A DNA stretch of 64,000 nucleotides from Guyparkeria hydrothermalis (GTDB taxonomy: Bacteria > Pseudomonadota > Gammaproteobacteria > Halothiobacillales > Halothiobacillaceae), in assembly GCF_023555375.1 (NCBI RefSeq), contig NZ_JAJSEE010000003.1:239975-303974 (forward strand). Reading direction: 5' to 3'. The position numbers and the translations under genes were made by a program. The notes beneath the pieces were generated by a model, which worked only from the letters and a program-made list of their open reading frames with translations, searched no databases and was not told where the DNA came from. Positions 16,711 through 23,900 of the stretch are shown piece by piece. The stretch's first letter is position 1. Each line of letters opens with the position of its first letter.

Positions 16711-17019
16711 CCCGCTCCTCTTGGGCATCGTGCGGGGTCGGACCTGACCAACTGAACTGATAAAACTCATAACCTAGGGGGTCGGACCAAGCTAACTGAC
16801 TGAAACAGAACTCATAACCTAGGGGGTCGGACCAAGCTAACTGACTGAAACAGAACCTTTCGCCCCTCTTCTGAAGGAGGTCTTCATGTCTTAGAATGGC
16901 ATTTTTGCCGTCAAAACTCATCCCCTAAAAGATTGTCCGTGTCCCCCGCCTCGGAGTGTGGTGGATCGGTTTCACGCGCTCGTTGCGTGAGGTGGCATTG
17001 CTACGGCTTCGTGCGTTGC
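16711..17019. other. Gene-free stretch at the edge of the R-M insertion
   Basis: No supported gene. The first part holds the 45-bp tandem repeats at 16735-16853. The rest is of mixed composition and carries no recognisable signal. Open frames here have no ribosome-binding sites and in part translate the tandem repeat. Confidence 0.6.
16735..16853. repeat. 45-bp tandem repeat array downstream of the endonuclease gene
   Basis: Two exact adjacent copies of a 45-bp unit (16764-16808 and 16809-16853) containing TAGGGGGTCGGACCAAGC, preceded by a partial, diverged copy (GGTCGGACCTGACCAACTGA) from 16735. The GGTCGGACC core is a short palindrome. A related motif, AAAAGGGGTCAGAACCC, occurs at about 17333. 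The array sits exactly at the junction between the AT-rich restriction-modification genes and the repeat island. Confidence 0.85.
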
Positions 17020-17320
17020 GCGCGAGTCGGTTTTCTTGCTTGTCCAAGAAAACCGACGAAAAGAAGGACACCCCGACGCCTTGGCCCTTCGGGCCTGATC
17101 GCTGCGCGATCAGCCTCGCGAACGGGGCATCGCGGACGGGTCGGTTCGACGCGACGTCGTGTCGCGGCGAACCTCGGGCTTGCGTCCATGCAAGCCCGAC
17201 CCTGCGATTCCCCGCTCGCGAGGCAAGGCGTAAGGGGGCTCACCCTCCGATTTCGACTGCTGCGAGCCTCCAATGCTTGAGGTTGCCTTCGCTTTCAGGT
17301 GGAAGGGGTTGTCCAGAGGG
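17020..17320 (+). repeat. FH hairpin-cluster repeat, unit A1
   Basis: About 300 bp with consecutive hairpins. H0 at 17026-17057 is a perfect 13-bp stem GTCGGTTTTCTTG/CAAGAAAACCGAC. It is followed by the constant word GAAAAGAAGGACACCCCGAC, then GGCCC/GGGCC and TGATCGC/GCGATCA hairpins. A long outer stem GCCTCGCGA/TCGCGAGGC encloses two further hairpins (CGCGAC/GTCGCG and GGGCTTGC/GCAAGCCC). The unit is repeated nearly intact at 17441. It encodes no supported protein; frames through it give FLACPRK-type spurious peptides. Confidence 0.85.
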
Positions 17321-17440
17321 TTGAATCGAAAAAAGGGGTCAGAACCCGTTTAGCCTGAAGCGATCTGGCTGTTGAGTACGGGCTTTGCCTGAATTTCACG
17401 CGCCGGCTGGGCTAGCTGGCACTGGTTGATCGTCGTGCTT

Positions 17441-17743
17441 GGCGCGCGAGTCAGTTTTCTTGCTTGTCCAAGAAAACCGACGAAAAGAAGGACACCCCGA
17501 CGCCTTGGCCCTGCGGGCCTGATCGCTGCCGCGATCAGCCTCGCGAACGGGCAATCGCGGACGGGGCGGTTCGACGCGACGTCCTGTCGCGGCGAACCTC
17601 GGGCCGCCGTCCCTGGCGGCCCGACCCTGCGATTCCCCGCCCGCGAGGCAAGGCGTAAGGGGCTCACCCTTCGATTTCGACTGCTGCGAGCCTCCAACAC
17701 TTGAGGTTGCCTTCGCGTTCAGGTGGAAGGGGTGCCCAGAGGG
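17441..17743 (+). repeat. FH hairpin-cluster repeat, unit A2
   Basis: Direct repeat of unit A1, about 300 bp, offset by some 420 bp, with very high identity. Differences fall largely in paired positions. The last hairpin changes from GGGCTTGC/GCAAGCCC to GGGCCGCC/GGCGGCCC, keeping every pair, while the loop stays GTCC(A/C)T. H0 is at 17450-17481. The sequence between A1 and A2 (17321-17440) includes AAAAGGGGTCAGAACCC but no gene. Confidence 0.85.
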
Positions 17744-17768
17744 CTAAATCTGCACGGCGGCAAACGGA

Positions 17769-18276
17769 GGCTTTCCCCCCTGACGGCTTGCCTCACGGCC
17801 GGCGGTTGGCCGGGGTCGGAGCGACATGGACGTCGCTCCGAGGCTCAGCGCGACACGACGTCGCGTCGAGCCGGCCCTAGGGAATCTCTGCACGAATCGA
17901 TAGTGCCTCTGCGGGACCGCCAAGGGTCTAGATGCAAGGCGCGGTGCGCCGTGAATGGCCGTCGCCATTCGCAAGCGCCGCAACGCCGCAGATGGGCCCT
18001 TGGCGGCCCGCCCGTGCGGGGCTCGCGGGTTTGCCCGCACTCGTCGTTGCCGTCCCTCGACGGGCAATGAGCCCGCCTTCGGCCCGGCGCCTCGATTGCG
18101 AACATACCCGCGAGCCAGAGGCACCATCGATTCGTGCAGAGATTCCCTGGCCACCCGTCGGTCGTGAGGCTTCGAGGTCGGACCGCGTCCGGCCTCGAAG
18201 GCCCGAAGGGCCAAGCCGTGGGGTGTCTTTCTTTTCGCCCCTTTTCTTGGACAAGCAAGAAAAGGGGCTCGCGCGC
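17769..18276 (-). repeat. FH hairpin-cluster repeat, unit A3 (inverted, interrupted by CL copy 2)
   Basis: Read on the minus strand this matches the other FH units. H0 is at 18237-18268 with stem GCCCCTTTTCTTG/CAAGAAAAGGGGC, then a variable hairpin TTCGAGG...CCTCGAA, then the CGCGAC/GTCGCG and TCGGAGCGAC/GTCGCTCCGA hairpins. It is split by a complete CL element at 17881-18146, so the FH unit predates that insertion. Its orientation is opposite to A1 and A2. Confidence 0.8.
17881..18146. repeat. CL structured repeat, copy 2 (complete, 266 bp, nested in FH unit)
   Basis: Terminal inverted repeats are near perfect over more than 30 bp (GGAATCTCTGCACGAATCGA and its complement). The arm stems share almost no sequence with copy 1 yet remain paired: arm 1 uses CCGCCAAGGG/CCCTTGGCGG and arm 2 uses GGCTCGCGGGT/ACCCGCGAGCC. 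The internal-loop motifs GATGCAAGGCG and AACGCCGCAGATG are conserved. Flanks read CTAG and CTGG, a possible imperfect 4-bp target duplication. Confidence 0.88.
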
Positions 18277-18355
18277 CTGGCAGGGCGTTAATTAATGGCC
18301 GCCCCGCGCAAACAGGCGTGCGAAACGATCCACCAGCATTTATCCGAGATTTGAG

Positions 18356-18397
18356 GTAGTCGGCCTTTGGCCGACGTCGGACTGAAGTCCGACCTAC
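18356..18397. repeat. REP-like double hairpin bounded by GTAG and CTAC
   Basis: 42-bp element with two adjacent palindromes, TCGGCCTTTGGCCGA and GTCGGACTGAAGTCCGAC, flanked by GTAG and CTAC. It belongs to the GTAG-type REP class but is a different sequence family from the copies at 7027, 10397 and 27855. It lies just downstream of the degenerate GGDEF gene, where it could also affect transcript ends. Single copy in the window. Confidence 0.8.
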
Positions 18398-18432
18398 AGG
18401 GGAAGCGTTGAGGCGGGGACGGGAAGAGAGCC

Positions 18433-19071
18433 CTATTTCTCGGGCGCTGGTTCTCCCCAATCCGCCTGCGCCGCCCGGCTCTCGTCGAGCGCCTCGTAAG
18501 CCCGCTGGACGATGGCATCGGCATCCTCGTCCTCTTCCCGGAACGCATCCACCCCCACGCTGACATCAAATCGCGTCGAGGCCTCGGCGTCCTCGACCAG
18601 GAAGTAGGCCGCCGCCAGGCGCAGCTTGTCCGCCACCGCCGAGGCGCCGGCTACCGGGGTGTCGGGCAGGATCACGGCAAACTCGTGGTCGGCGATGCGA
18701 AACGACATGTCCATGCCGCGCAGGGTCTCGCGCAGGCAGTCGCCGAAGGCGCGCAGGACGCGGTCCTCGGCCGACGGGCCGTGGTGGTTCAGGTACTGGA
18801 CGATGTCGAGCAGGATCAGGCTCACCGGCAGGTCGTTGCGCCGATGCTGGCTGAACAGGGTGTCCAGCTGGCGCACGAAGTCACGGCGATTGCCCAGGCC
18901 GGTCAGGTCATCGATGAGCACCTGCTGCCCGGCCCGTGCGCGTTCGCGCCCCTCCACCCGGTCGAGTTCAGCGGCCAAGGAGCGCAGGCGCTCGATCAAG
19001 TCGTCGCGATCAAGCGAGTCGATATCCGCCAGCCAGTGCGCGGACGGGTTGGGCGAAGGGCGCTGACTCAC
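18433..19071 (-). CDS. GGDEF-domain protein with degenerate active site
   Basis: 212 aa. A short N-terminal helical region (about 1-50) precedes a GGDEF fold that begins LIDDLTGLGNRRDF. The signature loop reads RIADHEFAVIL instead of RxGGDEF, so both signature glycines are lost while the following E-F remains. Diguanylate cyclase activity is therefore unlikely; a c-di-GMP or GTP sensing or scaffold role is more plausible. The GTG start at 19071 is supported by AAGGAG about 7 nt upstream. No membrane or sensor domain is visible. Confidence 0.82.
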   Translation of the reverse strand: MSQRPSPNPSAHWLADIDSLDRDDLIERLRSLAAELDRVEGRERARAGQQVLIDDLTGLGNRRDFVRQLDTLFSQHRRNDLPVSLILLDIVQYLNHHGPSAEDRVLRAFGDCLRETLRGMDMSFRIADHEFAVILPDTPVAGASAVADKLRLAAAYFLVEDAEASTRFDVSVGVDAFREEDEDADAIVQRAYEALDESRAAQADWGEPAPEK

Positions 19072-19419
19072 GGAAGACTCCTTTTCTGACCAGGGAAACG
19101 CTGCACGGCTAGCGATACGACAATAGCAGCAAGCCGGCGCCGGATCAGATGGGGTAGCCCCCAGAAGGGGGAGGGCCCTGACTGTCAGGCCGCAATCCGG
19201 GTCACGCTGCCTGTGGTAGGCTCGGCTGGAAGCAAATTCGACAGGAAGTCGAGACGCTTGGAAGGGAATCTGTTGTTCTCCGATATTTCCCCCGGTTGGC
19301 GTTCCCCTGCCGGCCATCCAAAGCGGCTGACGCACTGTGTTCGGCAGCGCGGCACCGTTCCCCGTCTTGATCGTCCTTCGTGCTTCAAAAAACCAAGAAC
19401 CAAAAAAGGACCAAGACCC
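19072..19419. other. Intergenic region between divergent genes
   Basis: About 350 bp between the divergent GGDEF-like gene and the DUF4282 gene. Short hairpins such as CCCCCAGAAGGGGG occur near 19157, but no gene, RNA family or clear promoter could be assigned. Frames through it lack ribosome-binding sites. Confidence 0.5.
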
Positions 19420-19674
19420 ATGAAAGACCTTCTTTTCTTCGACAAGATGCTGACGCCGAAATTTATTACCGTCATCTACTGGCTGCTGCTGGTGGGCGTG
19501 GTGATCGGCGGCATCGGCATGATGTTCGGCGGGTTTAACGGCTTCTCGTTCGGCACGTTCATCTCGGGCCTGCTGACCATCGTGTTCGGCGCGATCGGCG
19601 CGCGCATCTGGTGTGAGCTGATGATCGTGCTGTTCAAGATGAACGAGGCGCTGCAGGATATGCGTCACAAGTAA
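19420..19674 (+). CDS. DUF4282 small membrane protein
   Basis: 84 aa. It starts MKDLLFFDKMLTPKFITVIYW, a recognisable DUF4282 N-terminus (a short cytosolic segment followed by a membrane helix). Two hydrophobic stretches at about 17-39 and 46-70 predict a helical hairpin in the inner membrane. The C-terminus is short and basic. AAGGA precedes ATG 19420 by about 10 nt. The frame is open further upstream but the extra codons are not hydrophobic or conserved. Function unknown. A terminator follows at 19726. Confidence 0.8.
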   Translation: MKDLLFFDKMLTPKFITVIYWLLLVGVVIGGIGMMFGGFNGFSFGTFISGLLTIVFGAIGARIWCELMIVLFKMNEALQDMRHK

Positions 19675-19725
19675 CGCCGGTTACGGGCCCGGTTCGCCCG
19701 GGATGCCCGGGCCGTGGAAGGGAAG

Positions 19726-19761
19726 TCGCAGTCCGATCGATTCGATCGCTGCGGCTTTTTT
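19726..19761 (+). terminator. Rho-independent terminator after the DUF4282 gene
   Basis: Stem CGCAG..CGATCG paired with CGATCG.CTGCG around a small loop, followed by a run of six T (19756-19761). It ends the DUF4282 transcript and lies about 40 bp before the rlmM start, so rlmM probably has its own promoter or depends on read-through. Confidence 0.8.
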
Positions 19762-19802
19762 GCGTCATGGCATCTCCGCGCGCGCTGAGGCATCCTCTCG
19801 CG

Positions 19803-20873
19803 ATGATGGATACCAACCGACAACTGCTGCTTCTCACCCGCGCCGGCTACGAAGGCGACTGCGCCGCCCAGGTGCAGGCCGTCGCCGCCGAGGCCGGCGT
19901 GCACGGCTTCTGCAAGGCCAAGGCCGATACCGGCTATCTCACCTTCATCGCCCACGACGCGCAGGCATTGTCCGAGTGGTTCGAGACGCTCGACCTCGAT
20001 GACCTGATCTTCGCCCGGCAGCTGTGTCTCGCTGGCGAGCCGCTGGCCGACCTGCCGCCCGACAACCGGCTGGGGCCGATCCTCGCCGCGCTCGATGGGC
20101 AGGCGTTCGGCGGCGTTTTTGTGGAGACGCCGGATGCCGACGCGACCCGGCCGCTGATGCGACTGGCCCGCCAGTTCACCAAGCCGCTGGAGCAGTCGAT
20201 GCGCAAGCGCGGGCTGCTCGAACCGGGCAACCGGGAGTTGCCAAGACTTCACCTGACGTTCACCGATTCCACCACCGTGATCCCCGGCTGGTCGCACCCG
20301 GGGCAGGCGGCGCCACGACCGATGGGCATCCCGCGCCTGAAGCTCTCCAAGCACGCGCCCAGCCGCTCGGCACTCAAGCTCGAGGAGGCGCTGATCACCT
20401 TCCTCTCGCCCGACGAGCGCCAGGAACTGCTGCGCGCCGGATTGGAGGCCGTGGATCTCGGGGCCGCGCCCGGCGGCTGGACCTGGCAGCTGGTACGCGA
20501 CGGGCTGATGGTCACGGCCGTCGACAACGGCCCGATGGCGGAAGAGCTGGCCGCCTCCCACCAGGTCGAGCACCGTCGAGAGGACGGCTTCACCTTCCGC
20601 CCCGAGCGGCCGGTGGAGTGGCTGGTCTGCGACATGGTGGAGAAACCGATCCGCGTGGCGGCGCTGATGGCCGACTGGATGGCGCGCGGCGATTGCCGCC
20701 GGGCCATCTTCAACCTCAAGCTGCCGATGAAGAAGCGCCAGCAGGCGGTGATGGAGTGTCGGGAGTTGATCGAGGATCGGTTGATCGAGGCCGAGGTGCC
20801 GTTCGAGTTGGCTATTCGGCAGCTGTATCACGATCGGGATGAGGTGACGGCTTATTTACGACGAGTGTCGTAG
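19803..20873 (+). CDS. rlmM: 23S rRNA 2'-O-methyltransferase RlmM
   Basis: Methylates the 2'-OH of C2498 in 23S rRNA. About 356 aa. An N-terminal THUMP-like region (LLLLTRAGYEGDCAAQVQAV) precedes a Rossmann methyltransferase domain with the AdoMet motif VDLGAAPGGWTWQL. WLVCDMVEKP and IFNLKLPMKKRQQAV supply the Asp and Lys of the K-D-K-E catalytic set. Two adjacent ATGs at 19803 and 19806 are both possible starts; neither has a strong ribosome-binding site. Codon choice shifts towards G/T-ending codons in the last 40 codons, beside the repeat island. Confidence 0.93.
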   Translation: MMDTNRQLLLLTRAGYEGDCAAQVQAVAAEAGVHGFCKAKADTGYLTFIAHDAQALSEWFETLDLDDLIFARQLCLAGEPLADLPPDNRLGPILAALDGQAFGGVFVETPDADATRPLMRLARQFTKPLEQSMRKRGLLEPGNRELPRLHLTFTDSTTVIPGWSHPGQAAPRPMGIPRLKLSKHAPSRSALKLEEALITFLSPDERQELLRAGLEAVDLGAAPGGWTWQLVRDGLMVTAVDNGPMAEELAASHQVEHRREDGFTFRPERPVEWLVCDMVEKPIRVAALMADWMARGDCRRAIFNLKLPMKKRQQAVMECRELIEDRLIEAEVPFELAIRQLYHDRDEVTAYLRRVS

Positions 20874-20949
20874 TCGTCTCCTGTCAGGCGTGGTTTGTGG
20901 TTTCGCACGCCGTTTTCGCTCGGTGGTTTGCAGGATGCCGCCATGTCAG

Positions 20950-21187
20950 GCGCGCGAGCCTCTTTTCTTGCTTGCCCAAGAAAAGAGGCGAAAAGAAGGG
21001 CACCCCGACGTCCTGGCCCTGCGGGCCTTCGAGCCCGGACGGGGTCCGGTCTCGAAGCCTCGCGACCGGCGGCTGCCTTCGGGGTCGGCTCGACGTGACG
21101 TCCTGTCACGGCGAGCCTCGGAGCGACGTCCCTGTCGCTCCGACCCCGAGCCATCCCCCGGCCGCGAGGCAGGGCGCAAGGGGATCT
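20950..21187 (+). repeat. FH hairpin-cluster repeat, unit A4
   Basis: H0 at 20958-20989 has stem GCCTCTTTTCTTG/CAAGAAAAGAGGC, compensating relative to A1 at every changed pair. The second hairpin is TTCGAG..CCGGAC/GTCCGG..CTCGAA, replacing TGATCGC/GCGATCA of A1. The later hairpins are CGTGAC/GTCACG and TCGGAGCGAC/GTCGCTCCGA around constant GTCCT and GTCCCT loops. The unit ends at GCGAGGCAGGGCGCAAGGGG. Confidence 0.82.
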
Positions 21188-21271
21188 GGTTCCCAGCCAT
21201 CCGGTGGCGCGACGCACATCCCCAAGGGAACTGGAAATTTTGGGGTCGCGTTCTCTGCCTAATCGAAGGGT

Positions 21272-21382
21272 CGAGTCCCCTTGTGCCTTGCCTCGCGAGC
21301 GAGGGATTGCAGGGCCAAGGCACCGGGGTGTCCTTCTTTTCGTCGGTTTTCTTGGACAAGCAAGAAAATCGACTCGCGCGCC
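21272..21382 (-). repeat. FH hairpin-cluster repeat, unit A5 (internally deleted, inverted)
   Basis: On the minus strand this has H0 (21342-21373) and the constant word GAAAAGAAGGACACCCCG, then jumps directly to the unit's end (CGCTCGCGAGGCAAGGC). The hairpins in between are missing. It faces A4, so the pair forms a large inverted repeat across 20950-21382. Confidence 0.75.
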
Positions 21383-21668
21383 GAGCACGGCACTGTCTTC
21401 ATGCCTACTCGCGCAATTGGCACGCGAAATATCCTCCATCGACATGAATACGTGTCCGCCAAAGCCGAGTGTCCCCGCCCACGTGGCCCGACAAGATCCC
21501 CGAATCCAGGACACCCAAACCCCCACCCCTCCCGGTCGATGCGAAAGGCGCGGTCTACGCTCTCGGTGATTGTGCGAGGCGGGCGCCGTCTCGGTGTGGT
21601 TTTCGGCACTTCGGGCGCTTGTCTCTGTCTAGAACCAGGCCATGTGACGATACGAGGGAGAACCCGTC

Positions 21669-22226
21669 ATGAGTCAGAAATCGCCAATGTCCGGCATGAG
21701 CTGGGGGCGCTTTGCGGCGATGATCGCGACGTCGACCGTCATCATGTTCTTCTTGATGTACCAGCTGGTCTTCTCGCTGGATCACGCCACGTTCAGCATG
21801 AATTGACTGATCGCCTCGCTGCTAATGGGGTGCGTCATGGCCGTGGTGATGCTCGGTTTCATGTGGCCGATGTACCGGGGGCGGAAGACCAAGGTGGCGG
21901 TCGTGGTCGTGGCGGCCCTGGTGGGCGCCTTGTTGCTGGCCGTGAACCGGTGGCAGGTGCTGATCGACGATGACGATTTCATGAAGTCGATGATTCCCCA
22001 CCACTCGATCGCGATAAACAACGCGCGCAAGGCCGATATCAGCGATCCGCGCGTCCGTGAACTGGCCGACGAGATCATCGCCGCACAGGTCCGCGAGATC
22101 GAGTTGATGAAGCGGCTCCTGGACGATATCGAGGAAAACGGCGAGCGGGGCGATGCCGCCCTTCCGCCTCGTTCCACCGAGATAACCCTGGAAATGGAGC
22201 GCAAGATCCGTGAGGCGATGGAGTGA
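21669..22226 (+). pseudogene. DUF305 membrane protein gene interrupted by an in-frame TGA
   Basis: Codons 1-45 from ATG 21669 (GGGAG upstream) encode [20 protein letters not shown] and a first membrane helix, then TGA at 21804. The same frame continues without further stops to 22226, giving a second helix ([13 protein letters not shown]), a third, and the DUF305 motif [15 protein letters not shown] with its metal-binding histidines. Related proteins run straight through this point and often carry an Arg there, so a CGA to TGA change is likely. A shorter product could start at ATG 21825 but would lack the first helix. No selenocysteine context is seen. Confidence 0.65.
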
Positions 22227-22385
22227 CGGCACGTGATCCGTAGGGCCGTGTCGGCCCGGTCGGGCGGAGGGCGCTCGGCGGCAAGGGCGTGGCGCGTTCA
22301 GGAAAATCGGCGCGACAGCCCCCGGTCAACGCGCGACGGTGCGCGCCCCGCGACCGACGACCGTTTGCCCCGAGGGTGACTCACC

Positions 22386-23870
22386 TCACCCCCGATCCGC
22401 CCCCCGCCGCTCCGCCGGCCCACGCCGGCGCTCCCCCTTCTGCGCGTACATCCGCCCGTCGGCGCGGGTGATCAGCTCGTCCAGGTCGGTGCCGTCGGCC
22501 GGGCAGCGGGCCCAGCCGATGCTCAGGCGCGGGTCGATCTGTCGGCCGTCGATGGTCAGCGGGCGTTCGAGTTCGGCACGCAGCGCGGCCTCGTGCTCGG
22601 CCAGTCCCTCGTCGTCGGGTACCAGCAGGCAGAACTCGTCGCCGCCGAGCCGGGCGACGATTCCGCTCTCCCCGGCGGCGGCCTGCAGCCGTTCGCCCAC
22701 GCGGGTGAGGACGTCGTCGCCGATGGCGTGGCCGTGTTCGTCGTTGACCGGCTTGAAGCAGTCGAGGTCGATGTAGGCCAGGGCGAACGAGCCGCCGTCG
22801 CGTTGGCAGTGAGCGGCCTGCTCGTAGAACGCGCGCCGGTTGAGCAGGCCGGTGAGGGCGTCGTGCCGGGATTCGTAGTGCAGGCGCTCGCTGGCCTGGT
22901 CGAGTTGCTCGGCCTGCTCGTGCAGCTCGTGCTGCAGGCGCCGGAAGGTGCGTCGGGTGGTGAGCATCAGGATGGCGGCGAACAGGATGCCGCCGATGCC
23001 GAACCAGAGCATGAACCGGCGCGCGGTCTCGGCGGTGTCGCGGGCGCGATCGATGGCCGCCTGCATGATCGCCTGCTCGTGGCGACGCAGTTCCTGGATG
23101 ACGCCGTCGAACTGGCGGTCGAGATCGAACAGCTCGTTGCGCACGATGCGCATGGCCGGCTCGATCGCGTCGCGGGCGGCCAGATCCACCACGCGGTCCT
23201 GCAGTTCGACGGTGCGCGGGATCAGTTCGTCCTGGCGTTCCATCAGCGCGAGGCTGCGCTCGTCGTCGAGCCGGGCGCGCAGGGCGTTGCGCGCCTCGCC
23301 GACCCGGTTGCCCCACTTGTGGTAGTCCATCATCAGCGCGTCGCGCTCGAACGGGTCGTGGGTGAGCAGCTGGTTGATCATGGTCTGGTGGCGGTTGTAG
23401 GCCGCCCCGGGAAGGCCTGCGCAAATCCGATACCGCTCTGCGTGCCTTGAGCCGGGCAGATGCAAGGCATCCGTTCGCCGCGAAAGGGTTATTCCCTTTT
23501 CAAGAACGGTAACGCAGCAGCTGTCCGGCTCAAGGCACGCCCTGCGGGGCCAAGCGAGTCGCCCGTGCTCGGTGTTGCGTCGTCTTGACGTGGCCGCCGG
23601 CACGCCGGCGACGACGCGCCGTGATCACGAACGACTCGCATGGCCAGAGTGGCATCGGATTTGCGCAGACCTTCCCTGCAGATCGCTGGCCAGTTGCAGG
23701 CGTTGTCCGTGGTCCTGGGTGACGCTTTTCAGCTCGACCTGCAGGCGGTGGTTCTGCCACAGGCCGTTGGCGACCACCAGGATCATGCCGGCGAGCAGGA
23801 TGCCGAAGGCGAACGTGATCAGGCCGATCTGGCGGCCGTGGGTCTCGCGCAGGTGGTGGGTAAACTTCAT
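22386..23870 (-). pseudogene. Membrane diguanylate cyclase gene split by CL element
   Basis: The 5' part (ATG 23870, AAGGA upstream) encodes a membrane helix (residues 16-37) and a coil ending QRLQLASDLQ, then runs into the CL element at 23675 and stops at TGA 23625. Beyond the element the same frame resumes with AYNRHQTMINQLLTHDPFER, a second helix, and a full GGDEF domain (DALTGLLNRRAF, RLGGDEFCLL). Removing 270 bp (266 bp element plus a 4-bp duplication) restores LASDLQAAYNRHQ. The 3' part could be translated from ATG 23603 inside the element, giving a cyclase without its first helix. Follows pap by 30 bp on the same strand. Confidence 0.8.
23410..23675. repeat. CL structured repeat, copy 3 (complete, 266 bp, inside a coding gene)
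   Basis: Closest to copy 1: arm-1 stem CGTGCCTTGAGCCGGGCAG/CTGTCCGGCTCAAGGCACG, internal-loop motifs GATGCAAGGCA and AACGCAGCAGCTG, arm 2 with CGAGTCG/CGACTCG and the GTGGCCGCCGGCACGCCGGC tip. Terminal repeats are GGAAGGCCTGCGCAAATCCG and its near-complement. It interrupts the diguanylate cyclase gene at 22386-23870 without shifting the frame. Flanks read CCCG and CTGC, so any target duplication is imperfect. Confidence 0.9.
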
Positions 23871-23900
23871 GGTCGGATCGTCCTTGTTGCCGGGGTTGGC

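Larger units (their letters stand above)
20874..21668. other. Gene-free repeat island between rlmM and the DUF305 gene
   Basis: About 795 bp with no supported gene. It contains FH units A4 (20950-21187, plus) and A5 (21272-21382, minus) facing each other. The remainder (21383-21668) carries only the 5' region of the DUF305 gene. Open frames across it translate the hairpin repeats into peptides of the FLACPRK or FLDKQEK type and lack ribosome-binding sites. Confidence 0.7.

Noticed and set aside
16764..16853. Possible CRISPR array
   Set aside because: The two 45-bp units are directly adjacent with no spacers, and no cas gene is nearby.
16933..17704. Several overlapping open frames of 90-120 codons on both strands
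   Set aside because: They translate the FH hairpin repeats in different frames, change with each repeat copy, lack ribosome-binding sites, and differences between copies preserve base pairing rather than amino acids.
21804..21806. TGA in the DUF305 gene as a selenocysteine codon
   Set aside because: The family has no cysteine or selenocysteine at this membrane position, and no SECIS-like hairpin follows.
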